Part shown: positions 11,855 through 23,783 of the stretch, piece after piece
Layout: the number at the start of each line of letters is the position of its first letter
Numbering within the stretch: the first letter of the stretch is position 1
NCBI RefSeq assembly: GCF_051014445.1
Contig: NW_027488377.1
Coordinates: 1,674,001 to 1,738,000, forward strand
DNA length: 64,000 nt
Origin: Colletes latitarsis
Lineage: Eukaryota > Arthropoda > Insecta > Hymenoptera > Colletidae
Reading direction: 5' to 3'
Notes under the pieces: model-generated
Databases searched by the model: none
Seen by the model: the letters and a program-made list of their open reading frames with translations, nothing else
Told to the model about the DNA's origin: nothing
Translations under genes and position numbers: made by a program

Positions 11855-14800
11855 GTGGTACCATACCGAAACAGTCAACTAAACCGGGTTCCGATTAATA
11901 TTTTAGAGGATAACGCCGGTTATTTCTGGGTTAGGTCTGGTATTTGCCATCATCTGTCTCATCCTTTCGCATACTTCGTATACTTGTTGGCCAGATCCTG
12001 GGTTTTTTCTGGTTTGGATTACGTAGAAGTGTGGTACCACACCGAAACAGTCAATTAAACCTGGTTGCGATTATTATTTTAGAGGATAACGCCGGTTATG
12101 TCTGGGTTAGGTCTGGTATTAGTAACCATCTGTCTCATACTTTCGCATTTTTCGCATACTTGAATGGCCAGAGCCATAGCTTTTTCTAGTTTGGATCACG
12201 TAGTAATGTGGCACCACGCCGAAACAGTCAATTAAACCTGGTTCCGATTAATATTTTAGAGGACAACGTCGGTTATGTCTGGGTTAGGTCTGATAATTGT
12301 CAATCATCATCCTCTTGCTTTCGCATTTCTCGCATACTTGTTGGCCAGATCCTGGGTTTTTTCTGATTTAGATTACGCAGTAATGTGGTACCACACCGAA
12401 CCAGTCAACTAAACCTGGTTCCGATTAATATTTTAGAGGATAACGCCGGTTATGTCTGGGTTAGTTCTAGTATTTGCAATCATCTGGCTCATACTTTCGC
12501 ATTTTTCGCATACTTGTTGGCCAGATCCTCTGCTTTTGCTGATTTGGATCACGTAGCAATGCAGTATCACACTGGAGGGCTCAATTAAACCTGGTTCCGA
12601 TTAATATTTTAGAGGATAACGCCGGTTATGTCTGGGTTAGTTCTGGTATTTGCAATCATCTGGCTCATACTTTCGCAATTTTCGCATACTTGTTGGCCAG
12701 ATCCTGGGTTTTTCCGGTTTGGATCACGTAGTAATGTGGTACCACACTGGAACAGTGAATGAATCCTGTTTCCGATTAATGTTTTCGAGGATAACGCCGG
12801 TTATGTCTGGGTTAGTTCTGGTATTTGCAGTGATCTGCCTCATACTTTCGCATTTTTTGCATTCTTGTTGGCCAGATCCTGGGATTTTTCTGATTTGGAT
12901 CACGTAGAAATGTGGTACCACACCGAAACAGGCGATTAAACCTGGTTGCGACTAATATTTTTGAGGATAACACCGGTTATGTCTGGGTTACGTCTGATAA
13001 TTGCAATTATCATCCTCTTGCTTTCTCATTTCTCGCATACTTGTTGGCCAGATCCTGGGTTTTTTCTGATTTAGATAACGCAGTAATGTGGTACCACACC
13101 GAACCAGTCAATTAAACCTGGTTCCGATTAATATTTTAGAGGATGACGCCGGTTATGTCTGGGTTAGTTCTAGTATTTGCAATCATCTGGCTCATACTTT
13201 CGCATTCTTCGCAAACTTGTTGGCCAGATCCTGGGTTTTTTCCGGTTTGGATCGCGTAGTAATGCGGTACCACACTGGAACAGTCAATTAATCCTGTTTC
13301 CGATTAATATTTTAGAAGATAACGCCGGTTATGTCTGGGTTAGGTCTGGTATTTGCCATCATCTATCTCATACTTTCGCATTTTTCGCATACTTGTTGGC
13401 CAGATCCTGGGTTTTTTCTGATTTGGATCATGTAGCAATGTGGTACCACACTGGAACAGTCAATTAAACCTGGTTCCGCTTAATATGTTAGAGGATAGCG
13501 CCGGTAATGTCTTGTATTTGCCATCATCTGACTCATACTTTCGCATTCTTCGCAAACTTGTTGGCCAGATCCTGGGTTTTTTCTGCTTTGGATCACGTAG
13601 TATTGTGGTACCACACCGAAAAAGTTTATTAAACCTGGTTCCGATTAATATTTTAGAGGATAACGCTGGTTATGTCTGGGTTAGTTCTGGTATTTGCAAT
13701 CATCTGGCTCATACTTTCGCATTCTTAGCGTACTTGTTGGCCAGATCCTGGGTTTTTTCCGGTTTGGATTACGTAGTAATGCGGTACCACACCGAAACTG
13801 TCAATTAAACCTGGTTGCGATTAATATTTTAGAGGACAACGCCGGTTATGTCTGGGTTAGTTCTGCTATTTGCAATCATCTGGCTCATACTTTCGCATTC
13901 TTAGCGTACTTGTTGGCCAGATCCTGGGTTTTTTCCGGTTTGGATTACGTAGTAATGCGGTACCACACCAAAACTGTCAATTAAACCTGGTTGCGATTAA
14001 TATTTTAGAGGACAACGCCGGTTATGTCTGGGTTAGTTCTGCTATTTGCAATCATCTGGCTCATACTTTCGCAATTTCCGCATACTTGTTGGCCAGATCC
14101 TGGGTTTCTCCGGTTTGGATCACGTAGTAATGTGGTACCACACTGGAACAGTCAATGAATCCTGTTTCCGATTAATATTTTCGAGGAAAACGCCGGTTAT
14201 GTCTGGGTTAGTTCTCGTATTTGCAATCATCTAGTTCACACTTTCGCATTTTTCGCATACCTGTTGGCCAGATTCTGCGCTCTTGCTGATTTGGATCACG
14301 TAGTAATGTGGTACCAAGCCGAAACAGTGAATTAAAGCTGGTTTCGATCAATACTTTAGGGGGACACACCGGTTATGTCTAGGTTAGGTCTGCTATTTGC
14401 CTTCATCTAGCTCATACTTTCGCATTTTTCGCATACTTGTTGGCCAGATCCTGGGCTTTTGCTGATTTGGATCACGTAGTAATGTGGTACACACCGAAAC
14501 AGGCGATTAAACCTGGTTGCGACTAATATTTTTGAGGATAACACCGGTTATGTCTGGGTTACGTCTGATAATTGCAATTATCATCCTCTTGCTTTCTCAT
14601 TTCTCGCATACTTGTTGGCCAGATCCTGGGTTTTTTCTGATTTAGATAACGCAGTAATGTGGTACCACACCGAACCAGTCAATTAAACCTGGTTCCGATT
14701 AATATTTTAGAGGATAACGCCGGTTATGTCTGGGTTAGTTCTAGTATTTGCAATCATCTGTCTCATACTTTCGCATTTTTCGCATACTTGAATGGCCAGA

Positions 14801-15364
14801 GCCTTAGCTTTTTCTAGTTTGGATCACGTAGTAATGTGGCACCACGCCGAAACAGTCAATTAAACCTGATTCCGATTAATATTTTAGAGGACAACGTCGG
14901 TTATGTCTGGGTTAGGTCTGGTATTTGCCATCATCTAGCTCATACTTTCGCATTTTTCGCATACATGTTGGCCAGAACCTGGGTTTTTTCAGGTTTGGAT
15001 CACGTAGTATTAAGGTACCACACTGGAACAGTCAATTAAACCTGGCTCCGATTAATATTTTAGAGGATAACGCCGGTTATGTCTGGGTTAGGTCTGCTAT
15101 TTGGCATCATCGAGCTCATACTTTCGCATTTTTCGCAAACTTGTTGGCCAGATCCTGGGCTTTTGCTGATTTGTATCACGTAGAAATGTGGTACCACACC
15201 GAAACAGGCGATTAAACCTGGTTGCGATTAATATTTTTGAGGATAACTCCGGTTAGGTCTGGGTTACGTCTGATAATTGTCAATCATGATCCTCTTGCTT
15301 TCGCATTTGTCGCATACTTGTTGGCCAGATCCTGGGTTCTTTCTGATTTGGCTTACGTAGTAAT
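11855..15364. repeat. HOR-A copy 3 (3,510 bp, 20 monomers)
   Basis: It repeats copy 2 monomer by monomer at an offset of 3,510 bp. Shared derived changes are at 12554, 13141 and 14483-14493. Private changes include GCAATTTCCGCATAC and GGGTTTCTCCGG near 14070-14110, and TTTGGCATCATCGAGC near 15101. Confidence 0.92.
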
Positions 15365-18300
15365 GTGGTACCATACCGAAACAGTCAACTAAACCGGGTT
15401 CCGATTAATATTTTAGAGGATAACGCCGGTTATTTCTGGGTTAGGTCTGGTATTTGCCATCATCTGTCTCATCCTTTCGCATACTTCGTATACTTGTTGG
15501 CCAGATCCTGGGTTTTTTCTGGTTTGGATTACGTAGAAGTGTGGTACCACACCGAAACAGTCAATTAAACCTGGTTGCGATTATTATTTTAGAGGATAAC
15601 GCCGGTTATGTCTGGGTTAGGTCCGGTATTAGTAACCATCTGTCTCATACTTTCGCATTTTTCGCATACTTGAATGGCCAGAGCCATAGCTTTTTCTAGT
15701 TTGGATCACGTAGTAATGTGGCACCACGCCGAAACAGTCAATTAAACCTGGTTCCGATTAATATTTTAGAGGACAACGTCGGTTATGTCTGGGTTAGGTC
15801 TGATAATTGTCAATCATCATCCTCTTGCTTTCGCATTTCTCGCATACTTGTTGGCCAGATCCTGGGTTTTTTCTGATTTAGATTACGCAGTAATGTGGCA
15901 CCACACCGAACCAGTCAACTAAACCTGGTTCCGATTAATATTTTAGAGGATAACGCCGGTTATGTCTGGGTTAGTTCTAGTATTTGCAATCATCTGGCTC
16001 ATACTTTCGCATTTTTCGCATACTTGTTGGCCAGATCCTCTGCTTTTGCTGATTTGGATCACGTAGTAATGCAGTATCACACTGAAGGGCTCAATTAAAC
16101 CTGGTTCCGATTAATATTTTAGAGGATAACGCCGGTTATGTCTGGGTTAGTTCTGGTATTTGCAATCATCTGGCTCATACTTTCGCAATTTTCGCATACT
16201 TGTTGGCCAGATCCTGGGTTTTTCCGGTTTGGATCACGTAGTAATGTGGTACCACACTGGAACAGTGAATGAATCCTGTTTCCGATTAATGTTTTCGAGG
16301 ATAACGCCGGTTATGTCTGGGTTAGTTCTGGTATTTGCAGTGATCTGCCTCATACTTTCGCATTTTTTGCATTCTTGTTGGCCAGATCCTGGGATTTTTC
16401 TGATTTGGATCACGTAGAAATGTGGTACCACACCGAAACAGGCGATTAAACCTGGTTGCGACTAATATTTTTGAGGATAACACCGGTTATGTCTGGGTTA
16501 CGTCTGATAATTGCAATTATCATCCTCTTGCTTTCTCATTTCTCGCATACTTGTTGGCCAGATCCTGGGTTTTTTCTGATTTAGATAACGCAGTAATGTG
16601 GTACCACACCGAACCAGTCAATTAAACCTGGTTCCGATTAATATTTTAGAGGATAACGCCGGTTATGTCTGGGTTAGTTCTAGTATTTGCAATCATCTGG
16701 CTCATACTTTCGCATTCTTCGCAAACTTGTTGGCCAGATCCTGGGGTTTTTCCGGTTTGGATCGCGTAGTAATGCGGTACCACACTGGAACAGTCAATTA
16801 ATCCTGTTTCCGATTAATATTTTAGAAGATAACGCCGGTTATGTCTGGGTTAGGTCTGGTATTTGCCATCATCTATCTCATACTTTCGCATTTTTCGCAT
16901 ACTTGTTGGCCAGATCCTGGGTTTTTTCTGATTTGGATCATGTAGCAATGTGGTACCACACTGGAACAGTCAATTAAACCTGGTTCCGCTTAATATGTTA
17001 GAGGATAGCGCCGGTAATGTCTTGTATTTGCCATCATCTGACTCATACTTTCGCATTCTTCGCAAACTTGTTGGCCAGATCCTGGGTTTTTTCTGCTTTG
17101 GATCACGTAGTATTGTGGTACCACACCGAAAAAGTTTATTAAACCTGGTTCCGATTAATATTTTAGAGGATAACGCTGGTTATGTCTGGGTTAGTTCTGG
17201 TATTTGCAATCATCTGGCTCATACTTTCGCATTCTTAGCGTACTTGTTGGCCAGATCCTGGGTTTTTTCCGGTTTGGATTACGTAGTAATGCGGTACCAC
17301 ACCGAAACTGTCAATTAAACCTGGTTGCGATTAATATTTTAGAGGACAACGCCGGTCATGTCTGGGTTAGTCCTGCTATTTGCAATCATCTGGCTCATAC
17401 TTTCGCATTCTTAGCGTACTTGTTGGCCAGATCCTGGGTTTTTTCCGGTTTGGATTACGTAGTAATGCGGTACCACACCGAAACTGTCAATTAAACCTGG
17501 TTGCGATTAATATTTTAGAGGACAACGCCGGTTATGTCTGGGTTAGTTCTGCTATTTGCAATCATCTGGCTCATACTTTCGCAATTTTCGCATACTTGTT
17601 GGCCAGATCCTGGGTTTTTCCGGTTTGGATCACGTAGTAATGTGGTACCACACTGGAACAGTCAATGAATCCTGTTTCCGATTAATATTTTCGAGGAAAA
17701 CGCCGGTTATGTCTGGGTTAGTTCTCGTATTTGCAATCATCTAGTTCACACTTTCGCATTTTTCGCATACCTGTTGGCCAGATTCTGCGCTCTTGCTGAT
17801 TTGGATCACGTAGTAATGTGGTACCAAGCCGAAACAGTGAATTAAAGCTGGTTTCGATCAATACTTTAGGGGGACACACCGGTTATGTCTAGGTTAGGTC
17901 TGCTATTTGCCTTCATCTAGCTCATATTTTCGCATTTTTCGCATACTTGTTGGCCAGATCCTGGGCTTTTGCTGATTTGGATCACGTAGTAATGTGGTAC
18001 CACACCGAAACAGGCGATTAAACCTGGTTGCGACTAATATTTTTGAGGATAACACCGGTTATGTCTGGGTTAACGTCTGATAATTGCAATTATCATCCTC
18101 TTGCTTTCTCATTTCTCGCATACTTGTTGGCCAGATCCTGGGTTTTTTCTGATTTAGATAACGCAGTAATGTGGTACCACACCGAACCAGTCAATTAAAC
18201 CTGGTTCCGATTAATATTTTAGAGGATAACGCCGGTTATGTCTGGGTTAGTTCTAGTATTTGCAATCATCTGTCTCATACTTTCGCATTTTTCGCATACT

Positions 18301-18876
18301 TGAATGGCCAGAGCCTTAGCTTTTTCTAGTTTGGATCACGTAGTAATGTGGCACCACGCCGAAACAGTCAATTAAACCTGATTCCGATTAATATTTTAGA
18401 GGACAACGTCGGTTATGTCTGGGTTAGGTCTGGTATTTGCCATCATCTAGCTCATACTTTCGCATTTTTCGCATACATGTTGGCCAGAACCTGGGTTTTT
18501 TCAGGTTTGGATCACGTAGTATTAAGGTACCACACTGGAACAGTCAATTAAACCTGGCTCCGATTAATATTTTAGAGGATAACGCCGGTTATGTCTGGGT
18601 TAGGTCTGCTATTTGCCATCATCGAGCTCATACTTTCGCATTTTTCGCAAACTTGTTGGCCAGATCCTGGGCTTTTGCTGATTTGTATCACGTAGAAATG
18701 TGGTACCACACCGAAACAGGCGATTAAACCTGGTTGCGATTAATATTTTTGAGGATAACACCGGTTAGGTCTGGGTTACGTCTGATAATTGTCAATCATG
18801 ATCCTCTTGCTTTCGCATTTGTCGCATACTTGTTGGCCAGATCCTGGGTTCTTTCTGATTTGGCTTACGTAGTAAT
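15365..18876. repeat. HOR-A copy 4 (3,512 bp, 20 monomers)
   Basis: It has the same monomer order but keeps the ancestral state at the three sites where copies 2 and 3 are derived (GTAGTAATGCAG at about 16064, GGATAACGCC at 16651, intact palindrome at 17993-18004). Private changes include GTGGCACCACACCG near 15897, CTGGGGTTTTTCC near 16741 and an extra A in GGTTAACGTCTG near 18070. Confidence 0.92.
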
Positions 18877-19403
18877 GTGGTACCATACCGAAACAGTCAA
18901 CTAAACCGGGTTCCGATTAATATTTTAGAGTATAACGCCGGTTATGTCTGGGTTAGTTCTAGTATTTGCAATCATCTGTCTCATACTTTCGCATTTTTCG
19001 CATACTTGAATGGCCAGAGCCTTAGCTTTTTCTAGTTTGGATCACGTAGTAATGTGGCACCACGCCGAAACAGTCAATTAAACCTGATTCCGATTAATAT
19101 TTTAGAGGACAACGTCGGTTATGTCTGGGTTAGGTCTGGTATTTGCCATCATCTAGCTCATACTTTCGCATTTTTCGCATACTTGTTGGCCAGATCCTGG
19201 CTCTTGCTGATTTGGATCACGTAGTAATGTGGTACCACACCGAAACAGTCAATTAAAGCTGGTTTCGATCAATATTATAGGGGGAAACACCGGTTGTGTC
19301 TGGGTTAGGCCTGGTATTTGTCATCGTCTAGCTCATACTTCCGCATTTTTCGCATACTTGTTGGCCAGATCCTGGGCTTTTGCTGATTTGGATCATGTAG
19401 TAA
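18877..19403. repeat. End of regular HOR-A and a 706-bp step-back duplication
   Basis: The fifth HOR-A copy begins at 18877 but breaks at about 18929-18945. There the sequence switches to that of about 18220-18460, an offset of 706 bp or four monomers, and follows it to about 19176. A class II monomer then begins near 19228. This looks like an unequal-exchange junction inside a monomer. Confidence 0.75.
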
Positions 19404-20796
19404 TGTGGTACCACACTGGAACAGTCAATTAAACCTGGTTCCGCTTAATATGTTAGAGGATAGCGCCGGTAATGTCTTGTATTTGCCATCATCTGACTCA
19501 TACTTTCGCATTCTTCGCAAACTTGTTGGCCAGATCCCGGGTTTTTTCCGGTTTGGATCGCGTAGTAATGTGGTACCACACTGGAACAGTCAATTAATCC
19601 TGTTTCCGATTAATATTTTAGAGGATAACGCCGGTTATGTCTGGGTTAGTTCTGGTATTTGCAATGATCTGCCTCATACTTTCGCATTTTTCGCATACTT
19701 GTTGGCCAGATCCTTGGGTTTTTCTGATTTGGATTACGTAATAATGTGGTACCACACCAAAACAGTCAATTAAACCTGGTTCCGATTAATATTTTACAGG
19801 ATAACGCCGGTTATATCTGGGTTAGTTCTCGTACTTGCAATCATCTAGTTCACACTTTCGCATTTTTCGCATACCTGTTGGCCAGATTCTGGGCTCTTGC
19901 TGATTTGGATCACGTAGTAATGTGGTACCAAGCCGAAACAGTGAATTAAAGCTGGTTTCGATCAATACTTTAGGGGGACACACCGATTATGTCTATGTTA
20001 GGTCTGCTATTTGCCATCATCTAGCTCATACTTTCGCATTTTTCGCATACTTGTTGGCCAGATCCTGGGCTTTTGCTGATTTGGATCATGTAGTAATGTG
20101 GTACCACACTGGAACAGTCAATTAAACCTGGTTCCGCTTAATATGTTAGAGGATAGCGCCGGTAATGTCTTGTATTTGCCATCATCTGACTCATACTTTC
20201 GCATTCTTCGCAAACTTGTTGGCCAGATCCTGGGTTTTTTCCGGTTTGGATTGCGTAGTAATGTGGTACCACACTGGAACAGTCAATTAATCCTGTTTCC
20301 GATTAATATTTTAGAGGATAACGCCGGTTATGTCTGGGTTAGGTCTGGTATTTCCCATCATCTATCTCATACTTTCGCATTTTTCGCATACTTGTTGGCC
20401 AGATCCTGGGTTTTTTCTGCTTTGGATCACGTAGTATTGTGGTACCACACCGAAAAAGTTTATTAAACCTGGTTCCGATTAATATTTTAGAGGATAACGC
20501 TGGTTATGTCTGGGTTAGTTCTGGTATTTGCAATCATCTGGCTCATACTTTCGCATTCTTAGCGTACTTGTTGGCCAGATCCTGGGTTTTTTCCGGTTTG
20601 GATTACGTAGTAATGCGGTACCACACCGAAACTGTCAATTAAACCTGGTTGCGATTAATATTTTAGAGGACAACGCCGGTTATGTCTGGGTTAGTTCTGC
20701 TATTTGCAATCATCTGGCTCATACTTTCGCATTCTTAGCGTACTTGTTGGCCAGATCCTGGGTTTTTTCCGGTTTGGATTACGTAGTAATGCGGTA
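19404..20796. repeat. Two related 4-monomer blocks (about 693 bp each)
   Basis: The 11-bp-deletion monomer occurs at 19404 and again at 20097. Each is followed by CACTGGAACAGTCAATTAAT monomers. The stretch from about 19746 to 20800 reappears at about 24839-25850, an offset of 5,093 bp, with changes such as GTCTATGTTAGG versus GTCTATGGTAGG. Confidence 0.8.
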
Positions 20797-22022
20797 CCAC
20801 ACCGAAACTGTCAATTAAACCTGGTTGCGATTAATATTTTAGAGGACAACGCCGGTTATGTCTGGGTTAGTTCTGCTATTTGCAATCATCTGGCTCATAC
20901 TTTCGCAATTTTCGCATACTTGTTGGCCAGATCCTGGGTTTTTCCGGTTTGGATCACGTAGTAATGTGGTACCACACTGGAACAGTCAATGAATCCTGTT
21001 TCCGATTAATATTTTCGAGGAAAACGCCGGTTATGTCTGGGTTAGTTCTCGTATTTGCAATCATCTAGTTCACACTTTTGCATTTTTCGCATACCTGTTG
21101 GCCAGATTCTGCGCTCTTGCTGATTTGGATCACGTAGTAATGTGGTACCAAGCCGAAACAGTGAATTAAAGCTGGTTTCGATCAATACTTTAGGGGGACA
21201 CACCGGTTATGTCTAGGTTAGGTCTGCTATTTGCCTTCATCTAGCTCATACTTTCGCATTTTTCGCATACTTGTTGGCCAGATCCTGGGCTTTTGCTGAT
21301 TTGGATCACGTAGTAATGTGGTACCACACCGAAACAGGCGATTAAACCTGGCTGCGACTAATATTTTTGAGGATAACACCGGTTATGTCTGGGTTACGTC
21401 TGATAATTGCAATTATCATCCTCTTGCTTTCTCATTTCTCGCATACTTGTTGGCCAGATCCTGGGTTTTTTCTGATTTAGATAACGCAGTAATGTGGTAC
21501 CACACCGAACCAGTCAATTAAACCTGGTTCCGATTAATATTTTAGAGGATAACGCCGGTTATGTCTGGGTTAGTTCTAGTATTTGCAATCATCTGGCTCA
21601 TACTTTCGCAATTTTCGCATACTTGTTGGCCAGATCCTTGGGTTTTTCTGATTTGGATTACGTAATAATGTGGTACCACACCAAAACAGTCAATTAAACC
21701 TGGTTCCGATTAATATTTTAGAGGACAACGCCGGTTATTTCTGGGTTAGGTCTGGTATTTGCCATCATCTGTCTCATCCTTTCGCATACTTCGTATACTT
21801 GTTGGCCAGATCCTGGGTTTTTTCTGGTTTGGATTACGTAGAAGTGTGGTACCACACCGAAACAGTCAATTAAACCTGGTTGCGATTATTATTTTAGAGG
21901 ATAACGCCGGTTATGTCTGGGTTAGGTCTGGTATTAGCAACCATCTGTCTCATACTTTCGCATTTTTCGCATACTTGAATGGCCAGAGCCTTAGCTTTTT
22001 CTAGTTTGGATCACGTAGTAAT
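20797..22022. repeat. HOR-A derived segment, offset about 3,324 bp from copy 4
   Basis: The stretch from about 20440 to 21550 matches about 17115-18240 (offset about 3,324 bp). After 21550 it moves to the CCTTGGGTTTTTCTG and CTTCGTATACTTG monomers known from about 4980-5160. This is HOR-A material in a new order. No coding content. Confidence 0.75.
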
Positions 22023-22630
22023 GTGGCACCACGCCGAAACAGTCAATTAAACCTGATTCCGATTAATATTTTAGAGGACAACGTCGGTTATGTCTGGGTT
22101 AGGTCTGGTATTTGCCATCATCTAGCTCATACTTTCGCATTTTTCGCATACATGTTGGCCAGAACCTGGGTTTTTTCAGGTTTGGATCACGTAGTATTAA
22201 GGTACCACACTGGAACAGTCAATTAAACCTGGCTCCGATTAATATTTTAGAGGATAACGCCGGTTATGTCTGGGTTAGGTCTGCTATTTGCCATCATCGA
22301 GCTCATACTTTCGCATTTTTCGCAAACTTGTTGGCCAGATCCTGGGCTTTTGCTGATTTGTATCACGTAGAAATGTGGTACCACACCGAAACAGGCGATT
22401 AAACCTGGTTGCGATTAATATTTTTGAGGATAACACCGGTTAGGTCTGGGTTACGTCTGATAATTGTCAATCGTGATCCTCTTGCTTTCGCATTTGTCGC
22501 ATACTTGTTGGCCAGATCCTGGGTTCTTTCTGATTTGGCTTACGTAGTAATGTGGTACCATACCGAAACAGTCAACTAAACCGGGTTCCGATTAATATTT
22601 TAGAGGATAACGCCGGTTATGTCTGGGTTA
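22023..22630. repeat. HOR-A segment repeated again (matches 18348-18930)
   Basis: It begins with GTGGCACCACGCC, then has the AGAACCTGGGTTTTTTCAGG monomer (about 22160) and the GCCATCATCGAGCTC monomer (about 22290). These occur in this order in each HOR-A copy, for example from 7816, 11326, 14836 and 18348. Confidence 0.85.
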
Positions 22631-23783
22631 GTTCTAGTATTTGCAATCATCTGGCTCATACTTTCGCATTTTTCACATACTTGTTGGCCAGATCCTGGCT
22701 CTTGCTGATTTGGATCACGTAGTAATGTGGTACCACACCGAAACAGTCAATTAAAGCTGGTTTCGATCAATATTATAGGGGGAAACACCGGTTGTGTCTG
22801 GGTTATGCCTGGTATTTGCCATCATCTAGCTCATACATTCGCATTTTTCGCATAGTTGTTGGCCACATCCTGGGCTTTTGCTGATTTGGATCACGTAGAA
22901 ATGTGGTACCACACCGAAACAGGCGATTAAACCAGGCTGCGATTAATATTTTTGAGGACAACGCCGGTTATTTCTGGGTTAGGTCTGGTATTTGCCATCA
23001 TCTGTCTCATCCTTTCGCATACTTCGTATACTTGTTGGCCAGATCCTGGGTTTTTTCTGGTTTGGATTACGTAGAAGTGTGGTACCACACCGAAACAGTC
23101 AATTAAACCTGGTTGCGATTATTATTTTAGAGGATAACGCCGGTTATGTCTGGGTTAGGTCTGGTATTAGCAACCATCTGTCTCATACTTTCGCATTTTT
23201 CGCATACTTGAATGGCCAGAGCCTTAGCTTTTTCTAGTTTGGATCACGTAGTAATGTGGTACCACACCGAAACAGTCAATTAAAGCTGGTTTCGATCAAT
23301 ATTATAGGGGGAAACACCGGTTGTGTCTGGGTTATGCCTGGTATTTGCCATCATCTAGCTCATGCTTTCGCATTTTTCGCATACTTGTTGACCAGAACCT
23401 GGGTTTTTTCCGGTTTGCATTATGTAGTAATGTGGTACCTCACCGAAACTGTCAATTATATCTGGTTGCGATTAATATTTTAGAGGACAACGCCGGTTAT
23501 GTCTGGGTTATTTCTGGGATTTGCAATCATCTGGCTCATTCCTTCGCATGTTTTGCATTCTTGTTGGCCAGATCCTGGGATTTTTCTGGTTTGGATCACA
23601 TTGTAATGTGGTAGCACACCGAAACAATCAATTAAACCTGTTTGCGATCAATATTATAGGGGGAAACACCGGTTGTGACTGGGTTATTTCTGGGATTTGC
23701 CATCATCTAGCTCATACATTCGCATTTTTCGCATAGTTGTTGGCCACATCCTGGGCTTTTGCTGATTTGGATCACGTAGAAAT
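22631..23783. repeat. Reshuffled and diverged monomers
   Basis: About 22960-23250 repeats about 21727-22017 (offset 1,233 bp, seven monomers). The monomer starting near 22902 is a hybrid: its first part reads as the TTAAACCAGGCTGCG type at 23783, and its second part as the TTATTTCTGGG type. From 23255 to 23783 the monomers are unusually diverged, with GTGGTACCTCACCG and GTGGTAGCACACCG in place of the palindrome. Confidence 0.75.
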
